Shown in pieces: positions 12,260-24,305 of a DNA stretch of 64,000 bases. How positions within the stretch are numbered: position 1 is the stretch's first letter; each line of letters starts with the position of its first letter. This DNA is from Parasponia andersonii (taxonomy: Eukaryota > Streptophyta > Magnoliopsida > Rosales > Cannabaceae), in contig JXTB01000287.1 of the NCBI GenBank assembly GCA_002914805.1, positions 264,502 to 328,501 on the forward strand, written 5' to 3'. A program made the translations under genes and the position numbers. Below the pieces are notes generated by a model, which saw only the letters and a program-made list of their open reading frames with translations, ran no database searches and was not told where the DNA came from.

Positions 12260-14560
12260 TGGTATTTCCGCCACCACCACTAATTTCCAAATTAATTAAG
12301 TAGTTAATTAATTTGGTAGTTGTTTAATTTGAATTCAAATTTTAGAAATATGAAACTATTCAAATGAGATTAGGATAGTTATCTATTTTTGAATTATTCT
12401 ATTCTAAATTTGTTCTACTATAGGATAATGATAAATTTGAATTAAATTAAATAAATAGGATGTTATCGAATAGTTAATTTAAATTTGAATAGGATTTCTA
12501 CTATTTTTGAAATAGATAAGATTTCCTATATTATCTTTAAATTTTAAATTTAAATTGATTTGATAATTAGGATATTATCTAGTAATTAATTTGAATTCAA
12601 ATAGGTTATCTACTAATTTTTGAAATTAGATAAGATTTTCTATATTATCTCTATTATTTAAATTTTGAATTTATATAGGTAATGACAATTCAAATTAATT
12701 TAGATATTTAATGAGATTAGATATGATTAGATATTATCCTGATAAATCTAATAGTTGATTTGAATTTGAATAGGATATCTACTAATTTTTGAAATTAGAT
12801 AAGATTTCCTATCTATTTCTATTTAAATTTTGAATTTAGATAGATAACAACTATTCAAATTAATTTGATATTTAATGTGATTATATATGATTAGATAGTT
12901 ATTCATAAATTATGATAGTTTAAATTTGAATAATTTAAATTTAGTAATTATCTTTAATTTAAATTTGATTTAAATTAGGATATAGTTTTGAATTTAAATT
13001 CGAAACTAAAATCTAATCAGATTAGATTTGAATAATTACTATCCGTAGATTATTCAAATTTATAACTAATGAGATTAATTAGGATAGAAAAGATTTAATT
13101 TTAATTAGATTAATATTCTATAGTTAATTGTAATAACTATTTATCTAATAACTATTCTAATTATAGTAATTGGAATATAGTTAGAGAAAACTAATTAGAT
13201 TAGTAACTCTACTGATTAATGAGATTAATCAGACAACTAATTAATGAGATTAATTAGGTAATTAATTAATATGGTTAATTAATTAGAAAATTATATTCTT
13301 TTATAATTAACTAATTTTAATTAATTATAGAAATTTAACGATGACTAGATTTCTATTGTAATTAAATTTAGATATGGTCTTTATTTAATTATTAGAATTA
13401 TTTGATTATAATTAGATATATAAACTAGATAAATTAGAAACATTATATGAGTTATAAGTTTCTGATTAATTAGGATTAACTAAAAGAGTTTTACTTATTT
13501 CCTAATTTAGTATATTGCAATTAATCTTTTCTAAATACAGTTATGGAAATAGGATTTCTATAATTAAAAATAATTATCTTTTATTATCCTTTAGATCTTA
13601 ATGAGTTTAAGATAGTATCTTAATGAGATTAAGATAAGATTAGATAAATTAGTTAAATCTTTAATTAATTAATAACTAGATAATAAATATGATTTATTCT
13701 CTAATTATTTAAATTATCCTAATAAGTCAATGACTTTAAAATATTTGATATTTTTAAATTTAGACAAGAGTTAGTTGTGAACTTAATTCTTACATAAAGG
13801 ATAATATGTTTTACTAGAAAACATTAATTATTGAATTTAATTAATTATTGAATTATTATTTAATAATTATTAATGTGATTAATTTTTATTATTTAATAAT
13901 TATTAATATGATTAATAATTAATAATTAATATTAATTAATGAGATCAATTATATTAATTAAAAGGATAATAATATTATAAGGATAATTATTTGTTTTCAT
14001 GATTTGTAAGGAAATTGGAGCTTGATTTTAATGATATTAAAATATTTTAATTATGAGATAATTATGGTAATATTTTATATGACAAAAGGGATTTTGATAA
14101 TTATAAGATAGTTATGTTTTTACAAAATACATTCGATATGAATGTCATATTGACTGGGAGGATTTTAAATTTTTTGACTAAATTTTTTATCCAAAATTAT
14201 TTAAACTATTCTTGGTTTTGAAATGATTAATTTTGAGAAAATTAATGAATGTGTATAAAGTTGTTTATATTCATTACTTGTATTTATAATTATTTATAAA
14301 TCTTTTATACAAAATATTTTTATAACTGTTTACTTATTTTTATAAATGTACTTGGAATTTAATTTTATTATATTCTACTACTAAGAATCTTTAAAATTAT
14401 TGGTTGAATAATTTAGCGGTTAAAGTTTCTTAGTTAAAATTTCAAAACTAATTTATAAATACCAGACTTAGTTTAAATATTGTTTTCAATTATTTATTTT
14501 TGTTTGAAAGATTGTTGACCAAATAATTGAATTTTCTTCTAGAAAAGTTTTGCTTGAATG
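12260..14560 (+). other. very AT-rich low-complexity leader region
   Basis: About 2.3 kb made of variants of taattaattagatt, gaattcaaattt and gattagatatt. There are no long open frames. It looks like expanded and diverged simple sequence inside the element; no gene is visible. Confidence 0.6.
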
Positions 14561-14910
14561 ATTTACAATCCACAGATCTTCTTACTTGATCGTTATGTCC
14601 TGTATACTTTTATTGTCTATGTTTATATACATGAGATGTATAATATAATGTTAGCACTTTGGCTTTAAAGACAATAATTGTTCGATCATAGTACCATGTC
14701 TAGAATAGTATGTCATAATATTTTAAATTATCTCATTCTCTTTAAGTTGTATAATTGGATATCCATAATTGATTTTGTGGTTTCTAAATAAGTTAGATAA
14801 CTGGGTAAAATCAGGATCCCTAAATTTTTAAAAGATTGAGTGGGAGCGGGTATGAGATATCCATGGTCTCCATCATTGATTCAATAGTTCTAAAGATGTG
14901 CCTCACCTCA

Positions 14911-15236
14911 GAACCTTGCTGAGCTCCCGTAGGAAGGTTTTCATCTGGGTATTATTGGTATTGAATATCTTAGGATAAATTTACAAGTGGACTTTACGTA
15001 CTGATCTCCCGTAGGAGACTGTATTATATAAGAAAGCTTGTAAATTGAAGTGATGGTTACACACTCAACATAGGATGCTATTAACCTCTCGTAGGAGCTA
15101 TGTTAGTAATTCCATGGACAGATAAGTAGGGTAATTAGCAAACTGGAATATGAGATATTTGTTTTTTTGTCTAAAGTGAATTGTTCACATTTAATTTGTA
15201 GATTCACATGATTACCTGTAGGTAACTTGTGATCTA
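14911..15236 (+). other. array of four hairpins with a shared loop (CCCGTAGG-type)
   Basis: Four short palindromes: ctcccgtaggaa (14924-14935), ctcccgtaggag (15006-15017), cctctcgtaggag (15085-15097) and ttacctgtaggtaa (15212-15225). Each is enclosed by a longer inverted repeat of different sequence, for example aatttacaag/cttgtaaatt (14978-14987/15037-15046), aacatag/ctatgtt (15067-15073/15098-15104) and tagattcaca/tgtgatcta (about 15199-15236). Constant loops on varied stems suggest a structured RNA in the retrotransposon leader. Confidence 0.65.
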
Positions 15237-15961
15237 TAGTAGGTTAAAATACCTTGAATATTTATGACAGTCTTCAGGATTCTTACATCAGCATTTTATC
15301 TTGATAAATTTAATTTTAAGTATTCTAAATTCTTTTATATTCAGATAAACTAGCAAACTTAGTTAAGTACTAAGAGGATCATAATTTTCATACTTATCCA
15401 TAGTTTATCCTTAGTTTCCAAATGACGAATAAGAGCATAACATATTTTTTTCTTGTTTGATTATATGTCATTATATTTATGTTTCTTAATTTACTCTGTG
15501 TACTACAATATCTTGCATGAATTGCCTGCTAATTTTAAATCAGTTACTTTGATTAGTAACTCACAAAAGTTGGCAATTTCGTCAAAGTTTATTCTTGATC
15601 ATTAATATCCTTGTTGAGGTACTTATTATCTTACTTAAGATAAAGAACACCCTTGTTAAGACATTTGTTATCTTACTGCAAAATTAAATTGAAATAAAGA
15701 TGTTTGTATTCGATTATTTTTCCCTATATTTTTAATTGAGAATTAAACTTACAGAATTTAATTGTGAATTGAATTCATTAAATTCGATTATGAATTGAGT
15801 TTATTTTATGACTTTTGTCTAATTGGGAATTTTATTATTTTGCAATTTTTGAGGAAACACTTTTTTATAAGAAGGATAAGATTTCCGGAAAGAGGAAAGA
15901 GATAAGAGAATACAGTACACGAAGCAGAATAAAGACATCTATGGAGACATCATAGCATTCA

Positions 15962-16447
15962 ATGAGATTGAATGATAATCAACCTGAGGATACCTCTATT
16001 GAAAAGAGGTTAAAATCTTCTCCAGTAGTTAAATCGTTTAGAAAGCTAAGAAAATTTCTCTCAACTGAGGATATGCGAGATCTTTGGCTAATGGACTCAG
16101 GATCTAGTGTTAATATCTGCAACGACAAGAAATGGTTCATTGAACCAAATCAATTAACTGATATTGGTCATTGTGTGGAAGTCATGGACATTCGAAGAGT
16201 TCAAATTAAAGGCATGGGTGATGCTTACTTGAAGATCAATGATAGCTCCATGATCATGAAAGATTGCTACTACGCACTGGAGTTTAGTATGAATACTCTC
16301 TTAGTATCGAAGATGTATAAAGAAGGCAACCACTTTGTGGTTGACAAGAAGTTGCGTGTCTTCTATAACAAGCTATTGTATTGTGTGGGAGAAATGAAAA
16401 ATAGACTTTATGTCCTTACCCCAAAGCCAAAAAGTACATCATCTTAA
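15962..16447 (+). pseudogene. copia protease and GAG-pre-integrase fragment
   Basis: A 161-codon frame. LWLMDSGSSVNIC carries the aspartic protease D-S-G motif, followed by the usual VQIKGMGD and LLVSKMYKEGN segments and FYNKLLYCVGEM of the pre-integrase domain. It stops before the integrase zinc site; LMDLGHL and CEYCKK of that site follow in another frame at about 16560-16625. Gag is not recognisable upstream. Confidence 0.85.
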
Positions 16448-16499
16448 TAAATGAGCATTAGTAAACTCCAAGAGATAGTGAATGACATTAGAAAGGAGA

Positions 16500-17424
16500 G
16501 CAACACCATCGATTGACACAAGTGACTCAGACACATGCTATGCTTAGAAATTCACAGACTTATGGATCTGGGTCACTTACATGAAGTAGATATCAGTAAT
16601 GACATAGACTGCGAATATTGCAAGAAGCCTATAAAGTACAAGCGTCATCTTGCCACTCGTTATGAGAAAGCTGAGGCATATTTGGAGTGTGTACATGTAC
16701 ATATCTATTAACCTATTGAGGTAATTTCCTACTACAAGCATGCATTATTTGTCACTTTTGTTGATGAATATTCGGACTTCAGTCAAGTATATCTTCTAAA
16801 GAAATACGATGAAGTCCTAGATGCTTTCCATGAGTTCGACAAAAAGGTACGGATGCAACACAACACCAAGGTCAAGAAGTTCAAGATTGAAGATGGACAT
16901 GGAGATATTGATTCTCTACGTGACCTATTGAGACCAACACTGGGTGATCTTGCTATTCCCTATCAATATGCGACTATCTATGAGTATAGTCTTATAGGAG
17001 CTACTGAAAGGTACAACATCAGACTCAAACATACCATAGAGCTGATGTACAAGGAATTGCTACTGTCGAAAAGGTATTGGGATTATGCTTTAAAGATAGC
17101 TTCGTATATCCTCAACTTCATCCTATAAGATAAAGTTACTTTGAATCTTTTTAGATGTGGATGAGCTATATAGAGAGCTTAGAACATCTAAAGGTATGGG
17201 GTTGCGAAGTATACTCATGTAAGAAAGTGGGAGACAAAGTTGATAGGAATTTAGAAAAGTGTTTTCTACTTGGCTACCCGAAGGAAGAGAAGGGCTACCT
17301 TTTTCATAGACAATCTACTAATACTACCTTCATCAGCAGAAGTAGAGACTTTCTAGAGGATGAGAGAGAAGTTCGTCAAGAAAAAGATGAAAAGAGAGCT
17401 TATGATCTTCATTTCTTTTCTTAG
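16500..17424 (+). pseudogene. copia integrase remnant
   Basis: Pieces of the integrase follow in different frames: FVTFVDEYSDFSQVYLLKK (about 16750-16806), TERYNIRLKHTIELMYKELL (16853-17128) and LKVWGCEVYSCKK...GYPKEEKGYLF (17155-17424). The order is correct for copia integrase, but stops and shifts separate the parts. After the last frame the sequence goes directly to the polypurine tract, so reverse transcriptase and RNase H have been lost. Confidence 0.82.
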
Positions 17425-17544
17425 TCTTTTAATTTGTTAGTTGAACACTTAATTTTTTTCCTTTTATCTTTTTTGGTCATTTGGAATATTTTTGGGCTTT
17501 TAGTATGTTAATTTGAGTAACTACTTTTTGGACAAGTGGGAGAT

Positions 17545-19344
17545 TGTCAGGATATTTTTCCTAAAAAGTAGATTTCCAATTTTACACTTTTAGTTTAAAC
17601 AACTTTCTCTTATATGCAATTATGATATTTGCTATATTAAACTATTTCAATTGAATAGTTTATTTATCTGAAAAAGATTCTGTGACTTTACTTGTATATA
17701 AAGAAACAAATATGATTAAATGTTAATTATGGGGAGACTTGTTTCTTTATCTAAGTCTAAATTAATTAGTTAACAATCTATAAATAAAGATGGAATACTT
17801 TATTTATTAAAGATTGTAGGGTTTTTTTATCTCAATAAAAACGATGTGTCTCAAATCATTGAAGTGTCTGACTTCTGATAGAAACATTAGTACAACATAA
17901 ATAAGTTATGTGTATTGAACTAGACCAGGTAATATAAAGAATTGAGTGTCGTAACTTAATTCTTATATTACCACAAATTATCTCTTAGCATGTAGATATT
18001 AATCCTTGATGTTTGACTGGACTTGCTTTCATAGGTTATAGCCTTTTGATTTGTTAAAAGATTAGTCTCTATGAAATTAGAGGCGAACTTTTGCATATTG
18101 GAGGTTATAACTTATAAATTGATGGGAATACTAAATAGTTAAGGACACTATATATTAATTTCACTTTAAGGTCTTTCAAGATTCATGGAATAATTAAATC
18201 TAAGATCTTAGTATTCACTTTGTAAATTGGTTGATAATTTTGTCTAAATGGCCATTGAGCACAAAATTATCGACAACATTATTCCTTGATAGAAAGATGG
18301 TAACTTAAAGGTAAATATGTATTGAAAGGGTATCACGATAATTTCACTTATCGAACTATGATATTATATAGGGATTCTATATGTGATATAGAACATGCTA
18401 GATGGATCGGTTAATCAAAACTATTTGATTAAATCTCTATAAAAGACATGACATTTAATCTAAGAGTGCAATATTGAGCCTTTAGTGGAGTGTCGCATTT
18501 ACTAATAGTATTTAATAAAGACCATAATAAGAGTTATTTTGTATTTATTATACTATTAGAGCTTAGATTATTTGGATCCATTAGGTCCCTTATCTAAATC
18601 AATAAAGCTCATTAATTGGTTGGTAGTATTTGTGGAATTAGTTTCATGAAACTGTATAAAATAATGATTCTACACAGAAGTTGATATTTTATAAATAAAT
18701 TTCATGAGTTAGACATATTTATAAAAATATACATAAAGCCCAAATTGGAGAACAAACTCAATCATAGTTGGACTGAGATTAGCAGTTTTAGGCCCCATAT
18801 ATATAAGATATATGAGAGAAAAAACTGCACAGTAACCCTAGTAGTGCTACATGTGAAACACAGAGGAAGAAAGAGAGAGAATTCGGCCAAGGCTGAGAAA
18901 GAAAGGAGAGAAAAAAATTTCCTGCAATCTCAAAGTCTCATCTCACATCCTGGTGTTCCAAAGGATTAAGAAGGTGTTCTTGATCATTTTCCAACGAAGG
19001 ATTCAACTTGGTACCCACTCGCCTCATCAGCTAAGAGTAAGAGTATATACAAGAAGATCGAGGGTGGGAGATTTGATCACCATCTATAAGGAGATCAAGG
19101 AAGAGGATGCAACAAGAGGTAAACCCTGATCTCATCTCTAAGATTTATGTATCTAGATTTGATTCATGTTATGTATGATCCAGTTATTGATATAAGCATA
19201 TTCTATGGTTATGAAAAACATTTTCATGTAAAAATTTTAAAACTTAAATCTGCTTTTTTTCGTTGCATTTATGATCTGATAATGTGTTTACCATATTTAC
19301 ATGCATGTATAATTTTTCCTAAGTGTTAGGTCAAATTATGATCA
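17545..19344 (+). repeat. 3' LTR of nested copia, full length (~1.8 kb)
   Basis: Begins TGTCAGGATATTTTTCC after the purine-rich acaagtgggagat and ends ...AATTATGATCA. It has a TATA-like box at about 18797-18808 (catatatataag). The same family supplies the antisense solo LTR at 39163-40972. The right flank aagtttg continues the outer LTR. Confidence 0.88.
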
Positions 19345-20102
19345 AGTTTGACAACTTAAAAAGAGAGAACATAAAACTACATTGATTCCCAATCAGTTTC
19401 TAAGTGCAAACCTCTCTTTTACTCGACTTTAACTTTCAAATCTATTTGAGCCATTGCTAGAGTATCATTTGTGCATTGTTCTCAAATCATCAAAGCTTAT
19501 CTTACATTATTTCTTTGGGAGGTGATCCTTTGAGTGAGTATTCACTTGTATTTTCATAAAATCATTATTAAGAGGTGAGGCTAGTACTAGAGTCATAAAT
19601 AACTATGTATAGATAAGGTTGCCACTGGAGTCATAAGCAACCCGTGTATTGATGATGTTTGCACCATTGTTTAAACAATCTATATAGGTGAGGTTGGCAC
19701 CAGAGTCTAAACAATCTAAGGTTAGGCGTGATAGAGCTAGAATAATTTATTCTATTTGTAAAAGGGTCGGTCAAGCTCACAATCTTGATCCGATAATGGA
19801 AAGTTTAAAGCAAGTTGCCGAGGGCTGGGGACACAGGCAAATAGTCATATTTGTCGAAACTCGTAAAAACCAAGTTTGCATTTTCTCTATCCTTACACTC
19901 TTTACTTTAATGCAAACTATTTGATTGTGTGTTTGATATTTAGTGGGCTTAATTGACTTGGTATTATTGTTATATATTTAGTATTATTATTCATTTAGTC
20001 TCAAAGTTTCAAGGTCTATGGTTTTACATAGTTGAAAAGTTTCTTAAAAAGTTTTAAAACCTAATTCAAACCCCTCTTAGGTAGTTAATTTTGGGCTAAC
20101 AA

Positions 20103-20116
20103 TTTGTATCAAAACT
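20103..20116 (+). promoter_or_regulatory. primer binding site of outer copia (diverged)
   Basis: TTTGTATCAAAACTTGG follows the LTR end and resembles the initiator Met site TGGTATCAGAGC with changes expected of an old copy. Confidence 0.65.
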
Positions 20117-21500
20117 TGGTGCTCAAATTTAAAGAACTTAACTGTGTTGAAATGACATACCCAAACAATTTTCAAAATCTTTCAAATGAGGGGTTTTTAA
20201 CTAGACTACTATTTTTCAATGGTATTCACTACAACATTTTGAAAATCAAAATGCTTAAATTTTTTAAATTTATGGGTTATACTTTATTGAATATTGTTAT
20301 TCAAGGTCCATATATTCTTAGAAAAATAATTGATGATAAACTTGTTGAAAAATAATTGGATGAATATGATGATTTTGACAAAATCATGTTTTCTAGGAAT
20401 AGATATGCTTTGCATTATTTGTTATGTAGTCTAGATGTAAATATTTATAATAGTGTGCAAATGGCTACTAGTACATATGAAATATGGAAAATACTTGAAT
20501 GCTCATATGAAATCACAAGTCAAATTAAAGAAACTAAAATTAGTATACTTCTGCATGATTATAAGTTATTTGAAATAAAAAGTGATGAATCTATTGCTTA
20601 AATATTTATTAGATTACTAACATCATTAATGATCTTCATACTCTTAGAAAAACTTATAGCAATACCGAAATGGTAAAAAAGGTTCCAAAAACCTTAACAA
20701 AAACATATCAAAAGGAGGTAGTTACTATCCAAGAAGAGAAAGATATCACCAATGTTCCTCTAGAAGAACTTATTAATTTCTCATTTCTCATGAGATCATG
20801 ATGATCAAGAATGAGAATCAAGATAGGGAAGAAGAAAAGGAAATGAAGGCCACATATGTTGATAATAGCAATGGTGAATTAAATAAAGAAATTCAAGAAG
20901 AAATTGCCGACATGTGCTTTATGGCAATTAAGGATAAGGTAAAATCGCTTGACCCCAATAATGATGGTAGTAGTGATTTTGATAATGAAAGTGATGAAGA
21001 AGAGTTACCATACAATAAGTTACTTGATGATTTTAATGAATTGAATGATAACTACAAATTGCTTGTTTTGAAAATTAATACTCTTAAGAAGAAATTATCT
21101 CTTTTATCAAAGGAACTTGAGAATTTTTCAAAAGAAAAGGAAGTTATTTTGACTTGTGATATATGTATATCTTTGAAAAAATGAAAATGCTTCCTTAAAA
21201 GAAAAAGATTTTTAAACAATATTATCCACAAGTTCACCAATGGAAAAAAATATTTTGATTTAATACTTGGTGGACAAAAATGTGTTTTTGACAAAGGAGA
21301 TATTGGGTATAAAACTTTCATAAAACAAAAGTACCTCAAAAATTATTTTGTAAAAGCCAGTATAAGCAACACAAAGTACACTTATACTTATTACAATCAA
21401 GATGGACACACTAGCTTTTCATGCTTTGTGAAGAAAAATACTTATTTTGGTGGAAAACTAGCTTGGGTACCGAAAGAATCTAAGACTAACCCTCAAGGAC
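20104..21500 (+). pseudogene. SIRE-like copia gag, broken
   Basis: Frames 20104-20355 and 20356-20601 together cover the gag core: LFFNGIHYNILKIKMLKFFK, IVIQGPYILRK, and EIWKILECSYEITSQIKETK...YKLFEIKSDESI, separated by single stops. 20798-21184 carries the acidic and coiled-coil C-terminal part (DEEELPYNKLLDDFNELND). YYNQDGHTSFSCFVKK at about 21385-21440 is the remnant zinc knuckle, followed by WVPKESKTNPQGPK. The layout is that of SIRE/Maximus gag. Several stops make it inactive. Confidence 0.8.
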
Positions 21501-21539
21501 CCAAAGTTATATAGGTACCAAATTTCAAATTTCAATTTT

Positions 21540-22640
21540 TATTATAAGTACAAGCAAGAAAGTGATTGCTCCAAGAATAAGACCAATGACTCTACCAAGC
21601 TCTTAACTTTCACAAAAAAATAATAGTAGATATATATTTTTTTAAGTCAACACAAAAAGTAAGATCATTGGCATAAGTAATATTGGTAGCAACTCTTTGA
21701 CAATCTTTAAGAATGTCTTACTAGAAATGTAATATGCTTAATTTTTGTCAACTATATGAATAGAGTTATTGAGTTTTTCTTTAAGCCTTTCAAAAGTTCA
21801 ATTTGAAAATTTGAACAAATGAGATTATATCTTTTGAAACAAAAAAATTATCATTGTTAAAATATTTTCAAGTCAAGATATTTTTTTTCTTTAAAAGAAA
21901 ATATTTATTGATTATGACATAAAAAACTTGGACATGCTAGTTTGGTTATCATTTCAAAACTTTACTAAAGAAATCTTGCTATGCTTTATCTAGTCTAATT
22001 TGTTTTTTAGAAATGACAAGATTTGTAAAGCATGTTACTTTGAAAAGTAAATCAATTTTTTATGCTCTTGAGGTACTTGATTTTTTGTTGGAAAAAAAAG
22101 GGTTTTACATAATTTTCTTTATTAGTTTCGAAATGGCTATATCGAATACAAATGTTTTACTAAAATATTTTTATTCCAAAGTCATCAATACTATTTGTTA
22201 TATTTTAAACCGGTTGTTAATTAAACTTATTTTGAATAAAATACCATCATGTGTTTCGAAATAATAAAAAACTCAATATTGGTTATTTTAGAGTCTTTGG
22301 ATACAAATACTTTATTCTTAAAAAAAAAAACCAAAGACAACTTGAAAAGATTGATTCAAAATCCAATGTTGGAACTTTTTTTAGTTATTTTACTACTAGT
22401 AATACATAACGAAAACTTTTCAACAAAAGAACTAAGTAGTAGATGAATCTATGTATGTGATATTTGATGAAACTAATGACTCCTTCAAGGAGAAAAGCAT
22501 AGATGATGTTGTTGCAAGTATAGTATTAAACTTTAATGATTGGATCTTAAAAAAAAATCAAAAGATGATAATTAAATCTAACCTCAACACAAAAAAAAAG
22601 ATGAAGAGCTTTTTGGAAGGATGGTATGGATGATTTTATT
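21540..22640 (+). pseudogene. outer copia pol remnant (integrase pieces only)
   Basis: Only short collinear pieces remain: an integrase N-terminal-like segment (KHVTLKSKS, 22013 onward), INTICYILNRLLIKLILNK (about 22180-22240) from the integrase core, and SMYVIFDETNDSF (about 22447-22485), which follows the integrase C-terminus in SIRE elements. Protease and the catalytic integrase residues are not recognisable, and no reverse transcriptase or RNase H follows. Internal deletions must have removed most of pol. Confidence 0.7.
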
Positions 22641-24171
22641 TGAATTATTTATAAGTCTAAATTTGATTGACATATTAATTGCTTTTATATGATTCAAATA
22701 GATTGTATAATGCATAGTGCTTATACTCTTATTTTTGTACAAATTCTTGATGGTTATTTATGATAGATCCCAAATATATTAATTGAATAATTCTATTTCT
22801 ATTAGGGATATATTTTATGCATACATATAAATAGATGTATGGAAGTTGATTTTAGAACTAAAATGACATCTTGCTTGAATTCAATGATTATAGTTTGCAA
22901 CTTTGTTATTCTGAATATTTGTGTATAATTATTCATCTAGTGACATCATACAAGTAAATCTTTTGATGAATATCATATTTTGATTTATTTTGGACTTTCA
23001 AGACTTAGATTATCTTACTTTGAGCTTTAATGATAGTTTAAACTCTTTGTTAAGAGTTAATAATCAAATGAATTCCTATCTTGAATATTTTTCTTAGTTT
23101 GGATGCCTTATGCTTATGATTCTACTATTTCGCATTGATATCTCTCTTATATGAATGATCTTTGCTTACTTTACTTATTTAATATTTTGATCATAATTTA
23201 TATATTGAGGAGGAGCATATTTATTATTTGTTTGTGCTAAATTCATTATTATCATTTTTTCATGAATTATTATATGCTCTTTATAGTTTTATGAAAATAA
23301 AGAAAGAGAAATTATTTCACTATTGTGCTAGAATAACTTTGGATTTCTTCTCTATGCTTTACGATTGATTATACTTGGAGAAATATATTTTTAACAAGTG
23401 AAAATTATGCTAGAGCTTTCATGTTATTCAATAAATTATTTTTACTTTGTACTAGAGTTTTCATAATCTTGATTTCATGCAACTTTTCTATTTTGAATAT
23501 GCTAACAAATAGTTGTCATACTTATTTTCAATAGAGGAAGTTTTGCCAAAAATTAACAAAAGTGCTCTTGTTTTCACTTTGTTAACATATTGCTGTTGAA
23601 TCTTTTGTTTGATATTGTTATTCTTATTTTGAAGATTGTTCAATTTTTTTCCCCTACATCTCCTTATTGCATAACTTATCATACTATATTTTAAATGGAA
23701 AAAAATTGTTTGTACATTGCTCTTTAATATACTTTTGATATGAATTTAAATGGAGAAGTAATATAGTGAATTAATATGGGGAGAATCTTATTTCAAAAGG
23801 ATAGATTGGTTTATATGAGATATGTAGTTTGAAATTTGCTTTTATCTTTTTAATGATGTCAAAAGGGGGAGAATAATGATGATTTATGAATATGAGGATA
23901 AAAAGATTCATTTATGAGTAAGATTTATTCATGAGTGTGCATATTTTAAGAGAGAGATTTTTAGCACACATTTTTAATTTTCTCATAATATGCTTAATTA
24001 AGTTAAAAAGGGGGATTAAGTCCTTTTACTCTCTCAAGCATATTTTGAGATGGAGTTTATAATATGGTAAAGATTAAGGTAAACTTGTCAAATTTCATAT
24101 TTTCATATCCTTATTGTATATTTTCTTTTATTTCATAAATCAATGTTTGTCATCATCAAAAAATGGGAGAT
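22641..24171 (+). other. 3' non-coding region of outer copia with polypurine tracts
   Basis: AT-rich, no coding frames of note. Purine-rich gatgtcaaaagggggagaat (about 23856-23875) looks like the internal polypurine tract seen in SIRE elements. aaaaaatgggagatt (about 24158-24172) directly precedes the 3' LTR and is the likely plus-strand primer. Confidence 0.55.
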
Positions 24172-24305
24172 TATTGAGAAATTAAGGTTTCAATCTTACT
24201 CTTATTTTGAAGATAACAAATATTTGATTTAGTACTAATGATTTAACTTGAGTATGTAGTGAAATAGTTTTAAAGTTTTAGGTCAAGTTAATCAAGGATT
24301 CAAGC

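Larger units (their letters stand above)
10670..19344 (+). mobile_element. nested copia retrotransposon, lacking reverse transcriptase
   Basis: The layout is a truncated 5' LTR (10670-11520), initiator Met primer site (11523-11534), a 4.4-kb leader without recognisable gag, protease and integrase remnants (15962-17424), a polypurine tract (about 17535-17544) and a full 3' LTR (17545-19344). No reverse transcriptase or RNase H is present: pol ends soon after integrase and runs straight into the polypurine tract. The left target duplication is lost because a deletion removed the start of its 5' LTR. Confidence 0.85.
10428..20101 (+). repeat. 5' LTR of outer copia, split by nested copia
   Basis: Own sequence is 10428-10669 and 19345-20101. 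Compared with the 3' LTR, about 430 bp are missing at the junction with the nested copia (the part equal to 26760-26845 plus 38622-38935). It ends ...GGCTAACA, directly before the primer binding site. Confidence 0.8.

Noticed and set aside
14911..15236. CRISPR-like array
   Set aside because: Spacing is irregular, repeats are about 12 bp with paired flanks, and the context is a plant retrotransposon; RNA hairpins fit better.
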